This document shows, one piece after another, positions 1 through 8,197 of a stretch of DNA of 64,000 bases. Below the pieces are notes generated by a model, which was not told the origin of the DNA, searched no databases, and was given only the letters and a program-made list of their open reading frames with translations. The DNA is from Ardenticatenaceae bacterium (GTDB lineage Bacteria; Chloroflexota; Anaerolineae; Promineifilales; Promineifilaceae). The translations under genes were made by a program, and so were the position numbers. The stretch's first letter is position 1, and the number at the start of each line of letters is the position of its first letter. The DNA lies in the NCBI GenBank assembly GCA_020634435.1, contig JACKBS010000008.1, positions 496,001-560,000 of the forward strand, read 5' to 3'.

Positions 1-2
1 CC

Positions 3-860
3 CTGTACATTGTGGGAATGCGGCAGGCGCCGCTGCGCATGGCCGAACCAGAACTGCTAGGAGAACTGCTCCAGCTGCTAGACACGCACGTTTGTTGGGT
101 AGGTGCCATGAGTTGGGCAGACAGTTTCGCGTTCGTGAAGCAAGAGGTGGGGCGGGTTGCCCAAGCCGTGACCGAAGCCGAGGCTGCCCATTTGTTTAGC
201 TTTACTGGCGGCTACCCCTCTTTGCTCAAGGCAGCCTGTGCCTGGCTGGTGCGCCAACCGGAACGGCCGTCTGTCGAGACCTGGTTTGATGCATTGCGGC
301 TCCAACCAACCATCAAAAACCGGCTGGGCGAAATTTGGCGTGCTCTGACGCAAGAGGAGCAGTGGCTGCTGGCCGAACTGTCGGGTGGTGCTCAGCCTGA
401 TCCCGCCAGCATCTCGCCAGAAGCAATGACGCAGATGGTTCAGCGGGGTCTGTGCCAGCACGCGGATCACGGCTGTCAGGTGCGTGGTGATTTGTTGGCC
501 GATTATGTGCAAACGGCCGTTCAGCATGGCCTGGGCCGCATCTGGCGCGATTCAAAAAGTGGGGTGTTGTACCAGGGGACACAGCGGGTGGTGGGATTAC
601 GGCCGTTAGAAGAAGCGCTGCTGACTTTCCTCGTGCAAAATCCGTACAAGCCGCATACCAAAACAGCGCTCATTCAGGCGGTCTGGCCTGAAGGTACGCA
701 CATTGTAGGTGTCACCGACGACAGTTTGTACCAGGTGGTGCGCGGCGTGCGGCAAAAGATCGAGCCAAAAACGGCCGAATCACCCGTGTATCTGGTTACC
801 AAGCGTGGGGTAGATGAGGGGGGCTATCAATTTTTCCCGGAGGGCAGTTCGGAAAGTTAA
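3..860 (+). CDS. C-terminal part of a large ATPase/winged-helix regulator (5' end outside window)
   Basis: The reading frame is open to the left edge, so the start is missing. The visible N-terminal part (LYIVGMRQAP onward) looks like the end of an AAA/STAND-type ATPase domain with a following helical region. The last ~95 residues resemble an OmpR/PhoB-type DNA-binding winged helix (Trans_reg_C): a GLRPLEEALLTFL start, an ALIQAVWP stretch, then SLYQVVRGVRQKIEP and a YLVTKRGVDEGGYQF wing. A C-terminal winged helix after an ATPase suggests a signal-responsive transcription regulator; this is inferred and the ligand is unknown. The gene ends 12 bases before the convergent HD gene's stop. It contains several ACGGCCGT palindromes (near 264, 513 and 599), marking it as resident DNA. 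Confidence 0.7.
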   Translation: MYIVGMRQAPLRMAEPELLGELLQLLDTHVCWVGAMSWADSFAFVKQEVGRVAQAVTEAEAAHLFSFTGGYPSLLKAACAWLVRQPERPSVETWFDALRLQPTIKNRLGEIWRALTQEEQWLLAELSGGAQPDPASISPEAMTQMVQRGLCQHADHGCQVRGDLLADYVQTAVQHGLGRIWRDSKSGVLYQGTQRVVGLRPLEEALLTFLVQNPYKPHTKTALIQAVWPEGTHIVGVTDDSLYQVVRGVRQKIEPKTAESPVYLVTKRGVDEGGYQFFPEGSSES

Positions 861-872
861 ACAGGGGTGGGC

Positions 873-1712
873 TTAGATTTCACTGTGCTCCACATCGAAC
901 ACGTGCGAATGGAGATTGGCAATCCACTGCTTGCCTTCTTGCGTCTTGCGCAAGTAGTGCAGGGCATCCTGAATGTGAGGTCGTACCACGTTCCAGTAAA
1001 ACTTGGTGAAGTTTTGCCGCATGTGGCCTGGACTGGTATAACCAATGCGTTTGTTTTCGCCAGTTTCCTCAAATTCGTAGTACAAAGCCGGAATTTTGCG
1101 CAGGTAATCGGGATCGCCTAGCTGGCCAATAAAATCGGCGGCGCGTACCAGCCCGGCAAAGTTGCCGGTTTCCTGGTAAAACGGTTCATCAGGCACGGGA
1201 AAGCGGGTCATTTCGATGTAGCTGGCAATAACTTTGGCATCTACTTCGCTGACCAGCGAATTACCAAACCGCTCCATGACAAACAGCTTGCTGCGATTAA
1301 CGTGGTACGGCGTCAGGGCCGCGTCGGTGCCGCCAAAGGGGAGTTGGATTGTTTCATTGTTGAGGCCGGTGGCGTAACGGCCGTCTTCATCCAATTTGCA
1401 CACACCTTTCACATAGCCAATGTCGTGGCACAGCAGAGCCATCATAAAGTGGAGCCAGTTGCGGGGGGTGATGCCGCCTTCACACAAATGTTTGCCTTTG
1501 AGGATGGATTGGCCGACTAGCGTAACCATAATCGTGTGATCGACGTTGTGGTAAAGCGCGTCGGAGTTGGCGATATTTTCCAATGCCAGACGCCCGGTCC
1601 ACTCCAGGATGTTGGCATTTTGCGGCTCCATCAGGCTGTAGGTTTGCGCATAGGCATCCTTTAGCGCCTTCACAAAATGTTCGATTGTCAGGCTTTGCAA
1701 ATTAAGCATCAT
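873..1712 (-). CDS. HD-domain metal-dependent phosphohydrolase
   Basis: A 279-residue soluble protein. The HD-superfamily metal site is visible as YHNVDH (His55, Asp58, His59) and the HD pair in LLCHDIGY (His96-Asp97). Family members hydrolyse phosphate esters, often cyclic or ordinary nucleotides; the substrate here cannot be read from sequence. The spacing between the two motifs, and the long insert with a GLNNETIQLPFGGTDAA stretch, recall stand-alone HD proteins of cyanobacteria and Chloroflexota rather than HD-GYP or RelA. Two adjacent ATGs (1712 and 1709) are possible starts, with no strong ribosome site. It is convergent with the regulator at the left edge and upstream of nothing on its strand, so probably monocistronic. 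Confidence 0.75.
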   Translation of the reverse strand: MMLNLQSLTIEHFVKALKDAYAQTYSLMEPQNANILEWTGRLALENIANSDALYHNVDHTIMVTLVGQSILKGKHLCEGGITPRNWLHFMMALLCHDIGYVKGVCKLDEDGRYATGLNNETIQLPFGGTDAALTPYHVNRSKLFVMERFGNSLVSEVDAKVIASYIEMTRFPVPDEPFYQETGNFAGLVRAADFIGQLGDPDYLRKIPALYYEFEETGENKRIGYTSPGHMRQNFTKFYWNVVRPHIQDALHYLRKTQEGKQWIANLHSHVFDVEHSEI

Positions 1713-1845
1713 GAAATTGTTCCGTCTTTATATTTTGGACCGCAACGACACACGTTTGGCTACTAAGATACATGGCTGGGGCTGGATTGTCTAGCGGGCG
1801 GAGCAAATTCTGAGTGAAAAATCTGTTTATGGCGCATGTTGCTGA

Positions 1846-2499
1846 TCAGCGGTTGATGGTCGCGGCGGTGATGGTGAAGTTCTCAAACGTCACCTGCACG
1901 GAACCATCCTCTGAACCACTGGCGGCAAAGCCAACGACTCCATCCGTGAAACGGCCGTCTGTTCCCTCGGCTACCAGCTGGTTGTTGACATAAAATGCCA
2001 AATAGTCCCCGGCACAGATGGCTTTAAGCTGGTTGCTGCGTTCACCCTGGCGTACGGCGCTGTGCGGTGTCCAGTCAACAATGGGGGAGGAGAGGCTGCG
2101 TTCAACACGGCGAATCGAGATAAAGCCGTCGCCGCTAATCAGGAAGTAGTAGCCGTTGCGATTTTCGGCACCGGCTGCGCGGCAAACCAGGCCGTAGGCG
2201 TTGTTGCGTTCGCTGGAAAGCTGCTCTACGGCCGTTTCCAGCACCACATCTGTGTAAACCGTTTCCGTAAAGCTCCAGACATAGCTGGCTGAACTGGAGC
2301 TAAGTTCGTAACCATCGCCTGTGAGTTGAACGGCCGTACCAGTCACAACATCCAGCTTTTCCGGCCAGCTACCAACCTCGCTGAAATCTGTCTCCAAAAG
2401 CAGTTCCTCTTCCGACACATCCGCCGAGCCGCTGCTGGCGCAAGCAGCCAGCGAGACAAGAAGGATCAGAAGCAGCAGAAGGAGAAGTTTTTTGCGCAT
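1846..2499 (-). CDS. Lipoprotein with concanavalin-like (DUF1080-type) domain
   Basis: Starting at the ATG at 2499, the protein has 217 residues and begins with MRKK, a long Leu run and the lipobox LAAC, a clear lipoprotein signal. The frame extends 31 codons further upstream, but that part is repeat DNA and should not be counted. The mature part has alternating beta strands with DFSEVGSW, NAYGLVCRA, NGYYFLISGDG, LKAICAGDYLAFYVNNQLV and GVVGFAASG motifs. This is typical of the LamG-like/3-keto-disaccharide hydrolase (DUF1080) jelly-roll fold seen in many surface proteins. It probably binds a polymer or sugar at the outer face of the membrane; no catalytic residues can be assigned. Confidence 0.7.
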   Translation of the reverse strand: MRKKLLLLLLLILLVSLAACASSGSADVSEEELLLETDFSEVGSWPEKLDVVTGTAVQLTGDGYELSSSSASYVWSFTETVYTDVVLETAVEQLSSERNNAYGLVCRAAGAENRNGYYFLISGDGFISIRRVERSLSSPIVDWTPHSAVRQGERSNQLKAICAGDYLAFYVNNQLVAEGTDGRFTDGVVGFAASGSEDGSVQVTFENFTITAATINR

Positions 2500-2514
2500 A
2501 ATCACAAAAGTAGG

Positions 2515-2584
2515 AACACAGAGTTGCACAGAGAAGCACGAAGTTACACAGAGAAAACCCTTTTGGCTCTGTGCCCTCTGTGGC
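2515..2584. repeat. CACAGAG-type dispersed intergenic repeat
   Basis: A run of ACACAGAG/GCACAGAG units is followed by the inverted form ending CTCTGTGGC. It sits in the spacer between purH and the lipoprotein gene. Related but diverged copies lie at 51018-51087 and 58254-58316. The inverted halves can pair, so the transcript may form a long hairpin. Confidence 0.6.
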
Positions 2585-2588
2585 CGAA

Positions 2589-4358
2589 TCAATGATGGAA
2601 AAGACGCAGGCCGCTGAAAATGAGCGTCATGCCGTAGGCATCGGCGGCGGCAATCACGTCGTCATCGCGCACGGAACCGCCGGGTTCAATGACATATTTA
2701 ACCCCACTGCGGTGCAATCGGTCAATATTGTCACGGAACGGGAAGAAGGCATCAGAGCTGGCAGCTACGTTTTGCAGCTTTTCCAGCCATTCGCGCCGCT
2801 CGGCGTAGGTCAGCAGGGCCGGAACCTTTTCAAAGAGCGCTTCCCAAGACGGCCGTTCCGCCTCGCCAATCTCATCCAAGACGTACAAATCAATGGCGTT
2901 GTTCCGCACCGCGCGCGGCGTGCCTTCTTTGAATTGGAAGCTAAGGACGCGCGGGTGCTGGCGCAGCCACCAGTTGTCGGCCTTGTCGCCCGCCAGCCGG
3001 GTGCAATGAATGCGCGACTGCTGCCCCGCACCGAGGCCAATTACCTGGCCGTTCAGCGCGTAGCAGACCGTGTTCGATTGGGCGTATTTGGTCGCAATGG
3101 TGGCCACAATCAGGTCGCGTTTGGCGCTGTCTGGCAGCCCCTGACTGGCCGAAACCACATTCAGCAGCAGCGATCCGTTGATTTCGGCATCGTTGCGCCG
3201 CTGGGAGAAGGTGATGCCAAAAACCTCACGCCGCTCCAGCAGTGGTGGTTTGTAGGTGGGATCAATTTGCACGATGGGGTAACGGCCGTTTTTTTTCTGC
3301 TTCAATATTTCCAGCGCTTCCGGTTCATAGGCAGGCGCAATGACCCCGTCGGACACTTCGCGGGCGATGAGTCGCGCTGTCATGGCGTCTACCGGTTCGC
3401 TCAGCGCTACCCAGTCACCAAAAGAGGACATGCGGTCCGCGCCACGAGCGCGGGCGTAGGCGATGGCCAGCGGCGTCAGCTCATCGAGCAGATCGTCTAC
3501 AAAGTAAGCCCGTGCTTCCTGTTTGCTTAGCGGCACAGCCACGGCCGCGCCCGCTGGACTGACGTGTTTGAAGGAGGCCGCCGCGGGCAAATCCAGCGCG
3601 GCTTTGAGCTCTTGCACCAGCGGCCAGCCGTTGAGCGCATCGAGCAAATTGATGGTGCCAGGCGAGCCGTTGAGCACTTTCAGCGGCAGTTCGCCGTGCA
3701 TGGTGTAAATCTGGGCTGGGGCCTGGTGTGGATTGATGCCGTAGCGCAGGGTGAGTTGGCTGTGGCTTTGCGGAAATTCCTGGCGCAGGAAATTGGCAAT
3801 GGCGTCGTCGTAAACGGCCGTATGCTGAAACGCTTTCAACGCCAAATTTTGCCGGGTGGTGAGTGTCGTGTCGCCCTGACCGCGCAGTTCGTTTAGCACA
3901 GTGTCATAGTCGGCCGGGTCGCACAGAATGGTGACGCGCAGATGATTTTTGGCCGCCGCCCGCAGCAGCGTCACCCCGCCGATGTCGATCTGCTCCACCG
4001 CTTCGGGCAGCGTGACGTCTTCTTTGGCCACGGTTTCCTGGAACGGATACAAATTACACACCACTAGATCGATGTTTTGGTAGCCTTGGGCCTTCATGTC
4101 GGCCTGGTCGCTGTCGATGTTGCGGGCCAGGATGCCACCGTGAACAGCCGGATGCAGCGTCTTGACGCGACCACCCAGCATTTCCGGCGCTTGGGTCAGG
4201 TCGGCCACGTCTTGCACCGAGAGGCCAGTGTCGCGAATAGCGCGGGCGGTGCCGCCGCTGGCGATCAGGGCAAAGCCGAGTTCGTGCAGTGCCTGGGCCA
4301 GTTCTACCAGCCCGGTTTTGTCGGAAACAGAAAGCAATGCTTGCTTTTTGGTTGCCAT
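2589..4358 (-). CDS. purH: Bifunctional AICAR transformylase / IMP cyclohydrolase, eukaryote-like long form
   Basis: Catalyses the last two steps of IMP synthesis: formylation of AICAR, then ring closure. The N-terminal ~190 residues are the MGS-like cyclohydrolase domain (ALLSVSDKTGL, ASGGTA, GGRVKTLHP, CNLYPF, IDIGGVTLLRAAAKN). The rest is the transformylase with FKHVSPAGAA, ARARGADRMSSFGDWVALS, REVSDGVIAPAYE and KKNGRYPI. At 589 residues it is longer than the ~510-530 of most bacterial PurH. From memory, these motifs match the animal ATIC type better than E. coli PurH. The start is supported by AGGAG 8 bases upstream. It follows purA by 83 bases on the same strand, so purA-purH form an AMP/IMP-oriented purine operon. 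Confidence 0.95.
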   Translation of the reverse strand: MATKKQALLSVSDKTGLVELAQALHELGFALIASGGTARAIRDTGLSVQDVADLTQAPEMLGGRVKTLHPAVHGGILARNIDSDQADMKAQGYQNIDLVVCNLYPFQETVAKEDVTLPEAVEQIDIGGVTLLRAAAKNHLRVTILCDPADYDTVLNELRGQGDTTLTTRQNLALKAFQHTAVYDDAIANFLRQEFPQSHSQLTLRYGINPHQAPAQIYTMHGELPLKVLNGSPGTINLLDALNGWPLVQELKAALDLPAAASFKHVSPAGAAVAVPLSKQEARAYFVDDLLDELTPLAIAYARARGADRMSSFGDWVALSEPVDAMTARLIAREVSDGVIAPAYEPEALEILKQKKNGRYPIVQIDPTYKPPLLERREVFGITFSQRRNDAEINGSLLLNVVSASQGLPDSAKRDLIVATIATKYAQSNTVCYALNGQVIGLGAGQQSRIHCTRLAGDKADNWWLRQHPRVLSFQFKEGTPRAVRNNAIDLYVLDEIGEAERPSWEALFEKVPALLTYAERREWLEKLQNVAASSDAFFPFRDNIDRLHRSGVKYVIEPGGSVRDDDVIAAADAYGMTLIFSGLRLFHH

Positions 4359-4376
4359 CTAAGAATCTCCTACTGG

Positions 4377-4436
4377 AGACCCGAAGGGTTTTGTGCCGGG
4401 TAATTTCAGTTAAGAGCGACCAAACCCTTAGGGTCT
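4377..4436 (-). terminator. Inverted repeat between purA and purH
   Basis: A 15-base arm at 4377-4391 (AGACCCGAAGGGTTT) pairs, with one mismatch, with 4422-4436 (AAACCCTTAGGGTCT). The loop is 30 bases. It lies just after the purA stop, in the purA-purH spacer. It lacks a strong U run in the transcribed direction, so it may be a processing or attenuation hairpin, or a dispersed repeat, rather than a full stop signal. Confidence 0.45.
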
Positions 4437-4441
4437 TTTGC

Positions 4442-5731
4442 TTACAAACGAATGACCTGATCGCGGCCAGGACCAACGGAAACGGCCGTTACCGGCACCC
4501 CCGTCTCATCCGTAATAAACTGAATGTATTTCTGTGCATTCTGCGTCAGGTCGGCCAGCGTACGCACGGCCATCACATCTTCCTGCCAGCCAGGCAAGGT
4601 ATCGTACACCGCCTGGCAGCGGCTCAACGACGGGATGTCGCTGGGGTAAAAATCAATGGTCTCTCCGTCCAGCTGGTAGGCGTTGCACACCTGAATTTCA
4701 TCGAGGCCGCTCAAAATGTCTAGCTTGGTAATGACCAACTCGGTGAGGCCGTTGATACGGGCGGCGTGGCGCAGCATGACCAAATCTAACCAGCCAACCC
4801 GCCGTGGCCGCCCGGTGGTGGTGCCGTACTCATCCCACGGCTTGTCGCCCGTGCCACGCAGCCGGTGAGCCATCTCGCCGTCCAACTCCGAGGGGAAGGG
4901 TCCGCCGCCGACGCGGCTGGTGAATGCTTTGGCAATGCCAATGACGCGCCCCACCATGCGCGGGCCTACGCCTAAGCCAATCAACACGCCGCCGGACGTG
5001 GGAGAGGAACTGGTGACAAACGGATAGGTGCCATGATCCAAATCCAAAAACGTACCTTGAGCTCCTTCGGCAAGGACGGAACGGCCGTCTTTCAGCGCCC
5101 GGTCCAGATAAACCGAACCATACACCAGATGGTCGCGCAGCTTTTGGCCGTATTCGGCATATTCGGCGGCAACCGCATCGGCATCCAGCGGTTCTGCGCC
5201 GTAAATTTTAGTAAGCACCTCATTTTTGGCGGTGATGTGGGCCTGAATCTGGTCCGCCAGCTCTTCCGGGTTGGCAAATAGCTCGGCGCGCAGGCCGGTA
5301 CGCTCCGTTTTGTCGGTGTAAGCCGGGCCGATGCCGCGCAGCGTCGTGCCGATTGCTTCGCTGCCGCGCCGCGCTTCTTTGGCTTTGTCCAATGCAATGT
5401 GGGCCGGGGTGATGAGGTGCGTGTTACGGCCGATTTTGAGCCGCTCTGGACCAACGTCGATGCCGCGCTCGGCCAGGGCGGCCATTTCGCGCAGCAGCAC
5501 GGCGGGGTTCAGCACCACGCCATTGCCAATCAGGCAAGTGACGTTGGGATGAATGATGCCGGACGGAATCAGGTGCAGCTTAAAAATGTCACCCTTCACC
5601 GTGACGGTGTGCCCCGCGTTGTCGCCGCCGCTGTAGCGGGCCACGATGTCTGCCTGTGCAGCCAGTAGGTCAGTTACCCGACCTTTGCCTTCATCGCCCC
5701 ATTGGGCGCCAATGATCATGTCTAGTGGCAT
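4442..5731 (-). CDS. purA: Adenylosuccinate synthetase
   Basis: Couples IMP and aspartate with GTP hydrolysis to make adenylosuccinate, the first committed step to AMP; cytoplasmic. The 429-residue length is normal. Seen in sequence: the GTP loop IIGAQWGDEGKG at the N-terminus, GGDNAGHTV, IGTTLRGIGPAYTDK, GVGPRMVGRVIGIAKAF, and TTTGRPRRVGWLD. A strong AGGAGG ribosome site lies a few bases before the ATG. It is the first gene of the purA-purH pair and has its own promoter and a ~190-base leader (see the separate entries). purH makes IMP and purA uses it, which explains their linkage. Confidence 0.97.
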   Translation of the reverse strand: MPLDMIIGAQWGDEGKGRVTDLLAAQADIVARYSGGDNAGHTVTVKGDIFKLHLIPSGIIHPNVTCLIGNGVVLNPAVLLREMAALAERGIDVGPERLKIGRNTHLITPAHIALDKAKEARRGSEAIGTTLRGIGPAYTDKTERTGLRAELFANPEELADQIQAHITAKNEVLTKIYGAEPLDADAVAAEYAEYGQKLRDHLVYGSVYLDRALKDGRSVLAEGAQGTFLDLDHGTYPFVTSSSPTSGGVLIGLGVGPRMVGRVIGIAKAFTSRVGGGPFPSELDGEMAHRLRGTGDKPWDEYGTTTGRPRRVGWLDLVMLRHAARINGLTELVITKLDILSGLDEIQVCNAYQLDGETIDFYPSDIPSLSRCQAVYDTLPGWQEDVMAVRTLADLTQNAQKYIQFITDETGVPVTAVSVGPGRDQVIRL

Positions 5732-5760
5732 AGTCTCCTCCTGAGGTTCGCCAAAAATAG

Positions 5761-5805
5761 AGAAGCCCGACTTACCGGAGATTTTCTCCTGGCAGTCGGG
5801 CTTCT
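5761..5805 (-). terminator. Terminator-shaped hairpin in the purA leader
   Basis: Perfect 12-base arms, AGAAGCCCGACT (5761-5772) and AGTCGGGCTTCT (5794-5805), enclose an inner smaller stem. Read on the minus strand the hairpin is followed by CTATTTTT, i.e. an intrinsic-terminator layout. It lies 30 bases before the purA start codon and downstream of the predicted purA promoter. It could therefore attenuate purA, or simply terminate transcripts from the L,D-transpeptidase gene. Confidence 0.6.
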
Positions 5806-5930
5806 TAAATGATTCGAATCGTTTGTCCAGCCATGAATCTACCGCATCAATCCTGATGTACGACGGTAATTTTCTGGCAATAGGTGGGACTGCTTATTGG
5901 AATTTTGCGCAGTTGGTCTATTGCAAACCA

Positions 5931-5958
5931 ATTATAGTGTACAGACGACGCATTGCAA
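5931..5958 (-). promoter_or_regulatory. Predicted sigma-70 promoter of purA
   Basis: On the minus strand TTGCAA (5958-5953), a 16-base spacer and a perfect TATAAT (5936-5931) are present. The promoter lies between the L,D-transpeptidase stop and purA and would give a leader of about 190 nucleotides. This is a motif match only; no transcript data are available. Confidence 0.55.
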
Positions 5959-5966
5959 CGTCTCTG

Positions 5967-7064
5967 TTAATAATGCACGTTGACCACGGTGCCAATGGAG
6001 ACAAAGTTGTACATCCAGGCCGCATCGCTGGTTTCCATGTTGACACAGCCGTGGCTCATGGGGGTGCCGAAGTTGTTGTGCCAAAAAGTGCCGTGCAGCG
6101 CGTAATCCTGGTAGAAGTACATGACGTAGGGCACGTCTTCCAGATAGTAATCGTAGCCCAGCAGACTGCCATCCATGGTTTGGCTGCGGTAGGTGAGCCA
6201 GACGCGGAACTGCCCGGTAACCGTGGGATGGTCCCAGGTGCCGCTGGAAATGAGCGTGGTGAAGACGACATCATCACCCTCGTAGGCGCGGAGCGTTTGG
6301 GTAGATAGGTTCACATCTACCCATCGCTCGTTGGCGCCCACGCCAAACGGCCGTCCGGCATCATTGTAGTTGGGGCTGACAAACGTGGGAATAGAGGTGG
6401 GTGTGGGTGTGGGCGTAGGGGACGGCGTGGGCGTGATGGTCCAGGTGGGGCGGGGCTGATTGGCCCCGGTACTGGCAATTTCTTTGGCCGGGAAGCGGGG
6501 TTCCGGGGTTTGGGTGGCAGTGGGTACGGCCTTAGCTGGAACGGCCGTTGCTACTGCGGCCACCACTGCTTCGGCATCATCTAAAGGCGCGAGGCTGTTG
6601 CTAAGAACGGCCGTTTCAGCAGTGCTCCTATTTGGCTGAAAGTATGATAGGGCAAACGCGGTGCCCCCGCCTACCAAAAGCAACCCTATGACAGTCAGAG
6701 CAATCCAACGCAGGGAAAGAGGCCAGCGGCGAGTCGTGGCTGGGGCCGGCACAGTGAACGTGTCTGTTTTGCTAACGGGGTCGCTGTCTGCCAGCCGCTT
6801 TTCGGCCCACAGGCGTGCTTTTTGCACCGTCGAATTACCGGGAGCCAGCATCTCGGCGCGGTTAACGTATTCTAGGCTGGCGTTGGGCGATTGGGCCACC
6901 GTCGCCAGCCAGAGCCAGGCGCGGTAATCTTGCGGGTCTTGCCGCACGGCTTGTTGAAGCAGCCGCCGGGCCTCATGGACGTTTTTTTGCTGAACGGCCG
7001 TTTTGGCCTGTTTCAACAGGGCGTCAATGGGGGTTAACGTGCGCGAAGAAGTGGCTGCACTCAT
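5967..7064 (-). CDS. Membrane-anchored L,D-transpeptidase (YkuD) with N-terminal TPR
   Basis: 365 residues. The order is TPR-like helices (~14-80), one membrane segment (~119-140), a Thr/Pro-rich wall-spanning linker (~180-228), then the YkuD catalytic domain. The latter has His324 in LHGTFWHNNFGTPMSHGC and the SHGCVNM motif with catalytic Cys340. YkuD enzymes make 3-3 crosslinks or attach proteins to peptidoglycan from the outer face of the membrane. The ATG at 7064 overlaps the stop of the preceding amidase gene as ATGA, indicating translational coupling; the longer frame (7085) is less likely. The cytoplasmic TPR head is unusual and may recruit partners. Confidence 0.9.
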   Translation of the reverse strand: MSAATSSRTLTPIDALLKQAKTAVQQKNVHEARRLLQQAVRQDPQDYRAWLWLATVAQSPNASLEYVNRAEMLAPGNSTVQKARLWAEKRLADSDPVSKTDTFTVPAPATTRRWPLSLRWIALTVIGLLLVGGGTAFALSYFQPNRSTAETAVLSNSLAPLDDAEAVVAAVATAVPAKAVPTATQTPEPRFPAKEIASTGANQPRPTWTITPTPSPTPTPTPTSIPTFVSPNYNDAGRPFGVGANERWVDVNLSTQTLRAYEGDDVVFTTLISSGTWDHPTVTGQFRVWLTYRSQTMDGSLLGYDYYLEDVPYVMYFYQDYALHGTFWHNNFGTPMSHGCVNMETSDAAWMYNFVSIGTVVNVHY

Positions 7065-7840
7065 TGTACGCTGTCCAAAAAGCACTGGATGCCATTCAAA
7101 ATACCCGATGCCGGAACATCGGCATTTGTAGTTAAGATGGTGCGGTCCAGATTCATAAACCCGGTTTCGATGATGATGGCGGGCACACCTTCGGGCAGGG
7201 TGCGGAAGGCGTGGTAATCGGTCATGTGCGGGGTGATGGTGTTGGCGTGGTACGGCAGCTGGGTGACCTGGGCGTAGGCGGTTTCCATGCAGTTTTGCAG
7301 CAGGCTGGAGTCCGTGCGGCTGGATGGGGCCACTTTGTAGCCGGTGGCCAGGTCGTTGTAATAAACACAGGAGTCTGCGTGGATGGAGATAACGGCCGTA
7401 CCGCCATAGTTGCCCAGCCGGGGATCAAACTCGTCCAAAATATCGGCATGGATGCCCTGTGCCAGCAGTGCCCCCGCCACTTTTTCGGTGATGTTCAGAT
7501 TTACTTCAGCTTCAGTCAGGCCATCGTTGCACACGGCGCCGCTGTCGCTGCCTTTGTGCCCGGCAATGAGGCCAATGCGAATCGGGCCAGGACTTTGCGC
7601 CAGGCGTTGCAACACTGGCTTGGCGGGAATGGGCTTGTAAATGGGTGCGGAAAGGGAACTGCTACTGGTGGAGGCAATTAATTCGGCCGTTGCTTCCGGC
7701 GGACTAAAAAACCAGTAAACGATGCCCATGCCGACAATGGCAAGCAGCAAAAAGAGCACGATGGGCAAGTTGCGTCCCAGCAGGTGCAGCCAGTCAAATG
7801 AGCTGTTTTCCCAATTGGTGTCCCGAAAATCTGATTGCAT
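7061..7840 (-). CDS. N-acetylmuramoyl-L-alanine amidase (Amidase_3), membrane anchored
   Basis: About 259 residues with one N-terminal membrane segment (~25-45) and an extracytoplasmic Amidase_3 domain. Zinc-ligand candidates are His95 in LIAGHKGSDSGAVCNDG, Glu110 in LTEAEVNL and His154 in ISIHADS. A later IIIETGFM supplies the usual catalytic Glu. It cleaves the lactyl-peptide bond of peptidoglycan. ATG 7840 was chosen; a GTG at 7870 in the same frame is possible. Its stop overlaps the start of the L,D-transpeptidase gene, so a hydrolase and a crosslinker are made together, suggesting coupled wall remodelling (inference). Confidence 0.88.
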   Translation of the reverse strand: MQSDFRDTNWENSSFDWLHLLGRNLPIVLFLLLAIVGMGIVYWFFSPPEATAELIASTSSSSLSAPIYKPIPAKPVLQRLAQSPGPIRIGLIAGHKGSDSGAVCNDGLTEAEVNLNITEKVAGALLAQGIHADILDEFDPRLGNYGGTAVISIHADSCVYYNDLATGYKVAPSSRTDSSLLQNCMETAYAQVTQLPYHANTITPHMTDYHAFRTLPEGVPAIIIETGFMNLDRTILTTNADVPASGILNGIQCFLDSVQ

Positions 7841-8197
7841 ACGGAATGTTTTGCCTGACCTGGCCTGCACAAGTGTGACTGTGAATTCAGGTCCCGAACA
7901 ACAGCTGATGAGTTGTTGTTGCTGATCTTATGTCTATATTTTACACGAAAGTGTCAAGGAGAAAAATGAGAGAATTCGGGATGAAATAGGGCATTATTTT
8001 CGTAAGCCAGGGATGAGAGAAAGTCGCGATTTAAGAGGGATGTTGCTAAAAAGAAGATGAATCTGTCACCTTTTTGTTACAATATGGCTCTGTAGATTAG
8101 TAACTCGCTGAAACATGTAACTTTTCGCTCGGTGACTTGATCTAAATCCAGGTAGAGGTTATGAAAGCGAGTTGGGAAACGGCCGTTGGAGTGCATC
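7841..8197. other. Divergent control region between the wall operon and the sigma factor
   Basis: 357 bases without a convincing gene, holding the control regions of two divergent units. On the minus strand a perfect TTGACA (complement of 7952-7957) could be the -35 box of the amidase operon, but no good -10 sits at 16-18 bases. Near the sigma gene there is a possible 14-codon leader ORF (8161-8205) preceded by GGTAGAGGTT, whose stop overlaps the sigma gene start region. Confidence 0.35.

Noticed and set aside
1713..1845. Possible small gene in the 133-base spacer
   Set aside because: No frame with a ribosome site or plausible length; nothing else recognised.
2571..3530. Plus-strand frame of 319 codons across purH
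   Set aside because: Lies antisense to the clearly identified PurH coding region; codon pattern is a shadow.
5811..5835. GATTCGAATC resembling a tRNA T-loop
   Set aside because: No acceptor, D or anticodon arms can be folded around it; it is a short palindrome by chance.
5732..5930. Purine riboswitch in the purA leader
   Set aside because: I could not find the conserved three-way junction and loop sequences of the purine class; only the terminator-shaped hairpin is supported.
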